Positions 59,401 to 64,000 of a stretch of DNA of 64,000 bases are shown piece after piece. The notes below the pieces were generated by a model that saw nothing but the letters and a program-made list of their open reading frames with translations, was not told where the DNA came from and made no database searches. The translations under genes and the position numbers were made by a program. The first letter of the stretch is position 1. Every line of letters starts with the position of its first letter. Origin of the DNA: Candidatus Zixiibacteriota bacterium (GTDB lineage: Bacteria > Zixibacteria > MSB-5A5 > GN15 > FEB-12). The stretch covers positions 591,501 through 655,500 of the forward strand of contig JACZWU010000001.1 in assembly GCA_022571985.1 (NCBI GenBank), given 5' to 3'.

Positions 59401-61532
59401 TATATAATTCCCTTAGCAGGGGAAGGTTTAATGGTCAGGGAGTTCGCTCTTGTGAACCCGAAGATGGGCCATACCCCACTGACATAATTATTAATACTGA
59501 TACAGAAGGATCCATTAGCTTCTGGAATTCCCTAACCGGTGAGCAGTTGTTCCGCCGCCGCTGGGATTACGGACAGGATGTTTCTGCTGGTGCCTCTGTT
59601 ACTCTGGCTGCTGACGTTACGGGAGCAGTTCACGTTTTGGTTACCAACCTGAATGGAGCGGTAGTTGACCTTGTCAAAGGCGCTGACCGTCCCCGCCTGG
59701 AGATTCAGAGTTATAGTCTTGAGCTCCCTGTTGATTTCAGCGTTGTAACCTCTGAGATTAAAACCCTCTCTAATGCTTTGGTTAATACAGGATGCGCCGA
59801 TCTGACTTTCACCAATGTAAGCGTCAGCGATGTTTCAAACGGTTCATCTGATCCTTATATCGTCAGTATTGATGTTGTCCGTCAGGAACTTCTTGACCGG
59901 TCGGCTGATCTGGCGAGTAGGCTGGCTGCTGCTGGGAGTTTCTTCAAATACCTCCCGGAACTCAACACTGTTGATGAAGGCAGCGAATTCAGTCTGACAA
60001 GTGTCAGAGAACTTGCCCGGAACAACGAGCGTTTCATCAGCCGTGCAGCTACATCCGCTCACCCTTATTTGAACGGTGTAACTTCACCGGTTAACGGTCA
60101 AGTACTGGCTGGCGGAGATTCGCTGGATATCATACTTGACGTTAATCCGGCAGAAATCTTACGCGGTCCGCAGATATTCTATATCGAGCTGGACACCGAC
60201 GATCCTGATTTCTATGTGAACGCCGGCTCTGCATTCTTGCCGAACCCGTTCCCTGAAATTAAGGTGACTCTGATTGGTGGCTGCCTGCTTGACACTACTT
60301 ATATGGAGTTTGGTGCCGTTCCCAACATTCAAGTAGTAACCAACACAGGACGCTTGGGAACCGGTGAAGACCCGCTCCCTGCATTCGAAATTGATGGCGA
60401 AGCCAATGTCTATTATCAGGGTACCTACGTATTTGGCGTATCAGCCGAGCGTATCGCTATGAGTACTCAGGACTGGTCAGCTGGCGGTGGTGAGGATGAT
60501 GCCTGGAGATCCATTCAGGCCGATCCGAACTGGTGCGATAACACCTGTAAACCAGCCTTGATGACAGGTCTGACCCTTGGCTCAATCTGGGATGGCGCAT
60601 CTTATCAGCCGATTTCCGGTAATATGGTATGCGTTTCCTGGATTGACTCCGTTCAGAACTTCGACCTTGGCGATGGCACAGGTTGGAACTGGCGTAATTA
60701 TAGCGCTGGTTTTGATGACACGCTCACAATGGGCGTTTCAGCTAATACGCGTACCTTTGGTGCTACCAATGTTCCCGAACTTGCTAATCTGACTGTTGAG
60801 ATTTTCGATATTACCGAACGTAACGGAAACTCGATTCCAGACTGGAAGTTCGGTTCTTTCCATGACTACGACATTGTCTTCGAACTCACGGGTGTTGAAG
60901 ATACGAGTCTTGTTGACCAGAGCATTTCTACTGCCTGGTGTACAGATGCAGGTCTAAATAGTGATGTAGCCTGGGGCCAGATCAAAGTGCCGTTTGGCTG
61001 CGGCTATACGCCTCTGAAGAACGCCTATGCAATAGACGAGACTCAGGGTCAGTTTTCAACCGCTGCCAGTGGTAGAGGAAACCCGTACTGGGATTCTGCC
61101 TACCATTACATGTCACTTCCTGCTGGCAACCATGGCCACTTTGTAACTGGCACACCTGACCAGGCGCAGCACTTTACGCTGGTTGAACATGACTTTGGCC
61201 CGAACGAAACTATTTCGTTTGGTATTGCCAACTTTGGTTTCAACTCAGGTTTAGCGACTGTTGCCAACGGTTCGGCACTTGCGCCTACTGCCCATCTGGT
61301 TAACAAATGGGTTGGTTTCGGACGCGGTGACGTCGACGATGACAACGTAATTGGACTTGCGGACATCATGACCTTGGTAGGTATTGTCAGCGGTTCTGTT
61401 CCTGGTGCCATACCATTTGAACATCTTGCCGATGTTAATGCCGATGGTGCTGTGGACGTAGCAGACATAAACTACCTCTTTGATTACTACTTCAATGGTG
61501 GACCATGTCCTGCTGGAGCCTGGACTCTCTAA
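56481..61532 (+). CDS. Large secreted modular protein: three tandem domains, PQQ-like propeller, dockerin-like end
   Basis: A 1683-residue protein with AAGGAGG six bases upstream and a signal peptide (about 1-25). Three tandem beta-sandwich-like domains of about 175 residues lie at roughly 84-257, 258-434 and 435-620; each has an aromatic start, a 'DDDGFG.PG' or 'EDAGGSPG' loop and a Cys pair at its ends. A PQQ-like propeller follows (about 674-1067: GRVVAIDAVTGA, VFSVDAATGTFNWQ, FYVLDASTGAV), then Ig-like parts. The C-terminus (about 1615-1683) is dockerin-like: GDVDDDNVIGLADIMTLV and 'DVNADGAVDVADINYLFDYY'. It is a cell-surface or released protein, perhaps a scaffold subunit. Transcription ends at a strong terminator. 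Confidence 0.82.
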   Translation: MLNRLIIAVFGLGLVFALGSSALAGPGQLSLDGAEEPVRFIPGHPKLNDLDNARPEQPSFKKPASALRALPSGTSTAALPSQSYFCDFQGYAGGPAFFWTIPDAFGDDLFNTRFTVADNFECTLKVAHLLMYLPEVVGTPDLRVYLWDDDGFGFPGTVLDSVDISHATLQAGWAAAGGNLAYMAADFSAAGWVFADGDEYHYGWTPIGAAGDVLAIISDDGSGPSSGEERSSEFYLGAWGSMLNDWGTDYVFDIISERCCEEIPFSDCYTQTYAQNIRFFWRTPHPTFGDTAWSMRFDVGGPETLTSVDIAIFDHTGIVPEPVGDDPVTVTIYDDDGFGQPGVQLAQVTLAAGTYPFFPAYTNFSFTPLVLENSFHVAFSVVSTAGSYESTLSSDGNDGVGRSNGSGDPTWPGASTWYTMLAWWGGDYNFLFDANLCRDEFSNCSIQNYFNTFTNVVAVPDGNPITEWAQRFVALGAECDLREVVYCFYKHPADSLRPDMYTADVAIHIKEDAGGSPGAILHTEILTAADFAAAGFTGPAFVGSFLLTLPALNVIVPSSFFVTVEPLTGTRDSGIRVCVDFAGGITGFVGTQIFITGVGWLPISAFGVPSDASMFVSANVCCIPFPGATCLPPDAWTTQSHDFGRTGASNMSLDDAWCDLTTSWLYETPANTIPYMSPIVHDGRVYISTATSAGNASTVEVLDLITGANLYTISDPDFGNFIFNDPTIVGSILYISGGDSKRITAWDISTTPATKVMSRLFGGAVGPLRFANTIVLDIGGTDVVYAASQVGRVVAIDAVTGADYGGWAGPNPVTLISGQRILGSATDGVSLFYGTDIAGLDGDVFSVDAATGTFNWQLSTSGGLQGANVYGASDNDQREGFTNISYDAGKLFVGARMYGDAPRDGVFYVLDASTGAVINAIASNAFEFSNPIVDINLVYLQTHSRRTAGTPSAGNSLFAVSKKNGAVAWQSETIYNSLSRGRFNGQGVRSCEPEDGPYPTDIIINTDTEGSISFWNSLTGEQLFRRRWDYGQDVSAGASVTLAADVTGAVHVLVTNLNGAVVDLVKGADRPRLEIQSYSLELPVDFSVVTSEIKTLSNALVNTGCADLTFTNVSVSDVSNGSSDPYIVSIDVVRQELLDRSADLASRLAAAGSFFKYLPELNTVDEGSEFSLTSVRELARNNERFISRAATSAHPYLNGVTSPVNGQVLAGGDSLDIILDVNPAEILRGPQIFYIELDTDDPDFYVNAGSAFLPNPFPEIKVTLIGGCLLDTTYMEFGAVPNIQVVTNTGRLGTGEDPLPAFEIDGEANVYYQGTYVFGVSAERIAMSTQDWSAGGGEDDAWRSIQADPNWCDNTCKPALMTGLTLGSIWDGASYQPISGNMVCVSWIDSVQNFDLGDGTGWNWRNYSAGFDDTLTMGVSANTRTFGATNVPELANLTVEIFDITERNGNSIPDWKFGSFHDYDIVFELTGVEDTSLVDQSISTAWCTDAGLNSDVAWGQIKVPFGCGYTPLKNAYAIDETQGQFSTAASGRGNPYWDSAYHYMSLPAGNHGHFVTGTPDQAQHFTLVEHDFGPNETISFGIANFGFNSGLATVANGSALAPTAHLVNKWVGFGRGDVDDDNVIGLADIMTLVGIVSGSVPGAIPFEHLADVNADGAVDVADINYLFDYYFNGGPCPAGAWTL

Positions 61533-61565
61533 TTTGATTTAGACTGTTTAGACTCTATATATTTA

Positions 61566-61599
61566 AGAGGCGGAGACAATAGTCTCTGCCTCTTTTTTT
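61566..61599 (+). terminator. Strong intrinsic terminator of the modular protein gene
   Basis: A 12-bp stem, AGAGGCGGAGAC (61566-61577) with GTCTCTGCCTCT (61582-61593), one G-U pair, a 4-nt loop (AATA), followed by seven T. It lies 34 bp after the stop. Confidence 0.9.
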
Positions 61600-61637
61600 A
61601 TTATCTAAAAGTTCATTCACTTAGCATTATATAAGCA

Positions 61638-62741
61638 ATGGAAAATCAACATAACCCGAAACAAACTGAAGAAATAGCTGCTCTTTTGACTGATCTGTTC
61701 GCTGTCAATGCTGTTTACAATCAGAATGGAAATATCATTTTCAGCCTCGAATATCTCTACGATAGAGAACAGTCTGACAAAGTTATCAAAGACCGCCTGA
61801 ACACCGCCGGGTACAATTTCAAACTGCACCAGCAAGACGAAAATCTTCTGCTTAGCATTAACCCCGGTAGAAAAGAACGGATTCCGCCGGTCAATATCAT
61901 TCTTTTTCTAGCTACGCTTTTTACAGTTTATTTTGTGCCGGTCTTCTTAAAACAGACCGTTATTAGTGAAACTCTGACGAGTGCCTTTGACAATACTTTC
62001 AGGGCACTTGAAAACGGCGCCGGTCTGGTGTTTACAATTGCGCTCATATCTATACTGCTTGTCCATGAGATGGGACACTTCGTGGCCAGCCGCAGGAGGC
62101 AGATTGTAACTTCCTGGCCATATTTTATTCCGGCGCCAAATATCATTGGCACTTTCGGTGCTATCATCAAATCCAAATCTCCCTTTTGGAACAGAAGAGA
62201 TTTAATCGAAGTCGGCGCGGCCGGTCCGATTGCCGGCTGGTTTGTCGCAATTTTTTGGCTGATTTTCGGGTTAGGGCAATCTCAAATTGTCTCTCCGGAA
62301 ACTCTTTCGGCAACAGGAGAAATGTTTTTCTTATTAGAAGGAGAGTCGGTCTTGATGAAACTGGCAACGCTAGCAATAGTAGGTGAGGCGCCTGCAGGAC
62401 AGGTTTACTATCTTTCCGAAGCAGCCTTTGCAGGCTGGGTGGGGCTGCTGGTTACGGCCATAAATCTTTTGCCCATAGGTCAGCTCGATGGCGGGCATAT
62501 TATGTACGGGCTATTTCGCGAAAAACAGAAAATTATGGGAGGCGTGGCCATGGGGTTACTGGTGTTCCTCGGTTTTCTCTCGCCGTTATGGTGGTTTTTC
62601 GCGGGGATGGGTCTTGTCTTTGGGATAAATCATCCGCCGACATTAAATGACCAAAGACCAATCAGCAGGACTGCCTTCTGGATGGCTATGATATCAATCG
62701 GGATTATGATTTTATCTTTTACGCCGGTGCCTTTTCGGTAG
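61638..62741 (+). CDS. Site-2-type membrane protease (M50)
   Basis: A 367-residue integral membrane protein. The N-terminal ~80 residues are a soluble domain; then about six TMs. The zinc site is H143-E-x2-H147 in LVHEMGHFVASRR, and the third ligand D284 is in NLLPIGQLDGGHIMYG. Related proteins cut membrane-bound regulators in two-step signalling; this N-terminal domain type also appears in EGY1-like S2P homologs. It starts 39 bp after the terminator, so it has its own promoter. Its last 23 bp overlap the convergent HD-GYP gene. Confidence 0.88.
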   Translation: MENQHNPKQTEEIAALLTDLFAVNAVYNQNGNIIFSLEYLYDREQSDKVIKDRLNTAGYNFKLHQQDENLLLSINPGRKERIPPVNIILFLATLFTVYFVPVFLKQTVISETLTSAFDNTFRALENGAGLVFTIALISILLVHEMGHFVASRRRQIVTSWPYFIPAPNIIGTFGAIIKSKSPFWNRRDLIEVGAAGPIAGWFVAIFWLIFGLGQSQIVSPETLSATGEMFFLLEGESVLMKLATLAIVGEAPAGQVYYLSEAAFAGWVGLLVTAINLLPIGQLDGGHIMYGLFREKQKIMGGVAMGLLVFLGFLSPLWWFFAGMGLVFGINHPPTLNDQRPISRTAFWMAMISIGIMILSFTPVPFR

Positions 62742-64000
62742 TTTGCAACTCAGCAATAGAATCCAAGTCATAGCTGCAGTCGTAGAGCTTTTTTAAGTCT
62801 AATTCTCCTGATTTAATTACTTCAAAGAAAGCTTTTACCATTTGCGGGTCAAACTGGCTGCCTCTGTTTTTTGCAATTTCAGAGATGGCTACTTTTAACT
62901 CGGCGCCGTCGCGGTATGGTCGGTCAGAAAGTATTGCATCAAAAGTATCTACTACCGCCAGCAGTCTGCCCTCGATGGGAATCCCCTCACCGGAAAGTCC
63001 CGAAGGATAACCTTTGCCGTCAAATCTTTCATGGTGCGAGGCTATATAGGGAATTGCCGGTTTGAAAAGATCAATACCTTCGATAATTTTCAGCCCTAAT
63101 TCGGTATGTTTTTCCATCCGTGCCAGTTCTGCCTTGGTGAGCTTGCTGGTCTTATTTAAAACGGCATCAGGAATGCCAATCTTGCCAATATCGTGAAGCA
63201 TGCAGCCCATTATCAGATTTCTTACCTGCTCAGGTTCCCAGTTAAGATGGCGGGCAACAATTTCTGCAAGCTTTGAGACTCTGTCGGTATGTCCGGCAGT
63301 ATGAGCATCGCGGGCTTCGATAGCTTTGGCGAGCCCTTTTATAGCATTAAGATAAGATTTCTGCAGGTCATGGTACATTTGCCAGTTGGCAATAGCAGAT
63401 GCCGCAAAATTGCTTAAGATGCCCAGTATATTAATATCTCCGGAGAGAATTCTGTCAAATTTCCTGAAAGCTAAAATGTTTATTACGCCCGTCAGAGTTC
63501 TGCCGACAAAAATAGGCTGAGATATTTTAATTCTGTTTCTCCTGGATTCTCCTGAAAGGTCCTCACGTATAGAGATTGCCGGCTGCGGGCTTTTGGTATA
63601 AGTAAATGTTTCCAGAGTTGAGTCGTCGAGAACTTCACCAATGTACTGTTCTTCATCGGCCTCATAAACTTTGCGATTAAGTTCAGCCTTGGAGCGGTCT
63701 GAAATTATAACTCCCGCCGCGACGGCACCAATTTCTTTTTTACAGGACCTGACTAAATTAATCAGGTAGTTCTCAATATCGTTATCAACGGAGCTGCTGA
63801 AACTGGTAGTCTTTAGAAACTCCACCTGACCCTTTAGCTCCAGATTTTCTCTTCTGATATACTGGTGCTCTAAACCACGTTCGACAGTTGCTTTTAGAAG
63901 TTCCATCTTAAACGGCTTGACCAGGAAATCATAGGCACCGTTTTTCAGAACAGATATAACCGTCTCCACCGTCGGGTGAGCGGTCATAAGTATTACGATA
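62719..64000 (-). CDS. REC-GAF-HD-GYP protein (partial, start beyond the window)
   Basis: The frame stays open to the window edge (IVILMTAHP reads in from position 63999), so the N-terminus is missing. What remains is the end of a receiver domain (MTAHPTVETVISVLKNGAYD, then FLVKPF with the conserved Lys-Pro), a GAF-like domain (about 75-195) and an HD-GYP domain. That domain has HTDR, LHDIGKIGIPD, HHERFDGKGYP and DTFDAILSDRPYR, so the metal ligands and GYP are complete. It probably hydrolyses cyclic-di-GMP. The 3' end overlaps the M50 gene by 23 bp, in the opposite direction. Confidence 0.92.
   Translation of the reverse strand, partial: IVILMTAHPTVETVISVLKNGAYDFLVKPFKMELLKATVERGLEHQYIRRENLELKGQVEFLKTTSFSSSVDNDIENYLINLVRSCKKEIGAVAAGVIISDRSKAELNRKVYEADEEQYIGEVLDDSTLETFTYTKSPQPAISIREDLSGESRRNRIKISQPIFVGRTLTGVINILAFRKFDRILSGDINILGILSNFAASAIANWQMYHDLQKSYLNAIKGLAKAIEARDAHTAGHTDRVSKLAEIVARHLNWEPEQVRNLIMGCMLHDIGKIGIPDAVLNKTSKLTKAELARMEKHTELGLKIIEGIDLFKPAIPYIASHHERFDGKGYPSGLSGEGIPIEGRLLAVVDTFDAILSDRPYRDGAELKVAISEIAKNRGSQFDPQMVKAFFEVIKSGELDLKKLYDCSYDLDSIAELQTTEKAPA

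Noticed and set aside
1-64000. tRNA or rRNA genes
   Set aside because: Scanning for TPsiC-like GGTTCGAATCC motifs and rRNA-like blocks gave only isolated partial matches without a cloverleaf. A covariance-model search would settle this.

Overview
The window reads as ordinary chromosome from an uncultured Gram-negative bacterium of the FCB superphylum. Candidate phylum Zixibacteria or a close relative is my best guess, by inference only. The support is a combination of traits: PorV/PorQ-type outer-membrane proteins, long secreted proteins ending in an 'NQNxPNPFNPSTTIS' plus FlgD-like sorting domain, a SusC-like TonB receptor, LPS-type enzymes (LpxL-like acyltransferase, heptosyltransferase), a dockerin-like C-terminus, and moderate GC. 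Several promoters match the classic TTGACA/TATAAT pattern, which argues against Bacteroidota proper. I see no rRNA, tRNA, CRISPR array, phage or transposase gene. All 51 protein genes look intact apart from the two cut by the window edges.

Layout. 1-3682 (minus): start of a secreted protein, a PorV-like protein and an 867-aa beta-propeller protein with a C-terminal FlgD-like domain. 4028-6070: a PKD lipoprotein (plus), then a small membrane protein and etfA (minus; no etfB in the window). 6408-10380 (plus): a tight three-gene signalling cassette of FHA protein, metallophosphoesterase and CHASE2-Ser/Thr kinase. 10395-20478 (minus): fifteen tightly packed genes reading fur, feoA, feoB, a 58-aa FeoB-associated Cys protein, ecfT, truA, fsa, purB, psd, pssA, purS, purQ, a DUF4321 gene, tatA and an unknown gene. 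A Fur-box-like palindrome lies just upstream of fur. 20580-21142 is a cluster of non-coding repeats (an 18-bp tandem array, an 85-bp REP-like direct repeat, an inverted-repeat element) ending in a terminator.

21184-26936 (minus): two secreted proteases (M6 and S8) with the same kind of C-terminal sorting domain. 27223-29382 (plus): a GT39-type membrane glycosyltransferase with a TPR tail. 29448-36109 (minus): TonB receptor, PorV-like protein and large lipoprotein, starting from a ~200-nt leader and ending in a strong hairpin terminator. 36401-40724 (minus): a small secreted protein with a near-consensus promoter, a TPR/sigma-54 activator and a lipoate-ligase-like protein. 40983-48127 (minus): envelope genes (peptidase-MA-like protease, LpxL-like acyltransferase, MacA/MacB/TolC-like export proteins, heptosyltransferase). 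48185-52297 (minus): rluB-like, scpB, scpA, trpS and an HNH nuclease. 52486-55756 (minus): an NtrC-type response regulator, a lipoprotein, a FlgD-Ig protein and a thermonuclease. 56481-61532 (plus): a 1683-aa secreted modular protein with a PQQ-like propeller and dockerin-like end, closed by a textbook terminator, followed by an M50 membrane protease (plus) and a REC-GAF-HD-GYP protein (minus) cut by the window end.

Most of the sequence is core metabolism and envelope biogenesis. The parts most worth following up are the FHA/phosphoesterase/CHASE2-kinase cassette, the Fur/Feo operon that also carries an ECF transporter T subunit, the TonB receptor with a run of calcium-loop-like repeats, the TrpRS with an iron-sulfur cysteine motif, and the repeat cluster near 20.6-21.1 kb.
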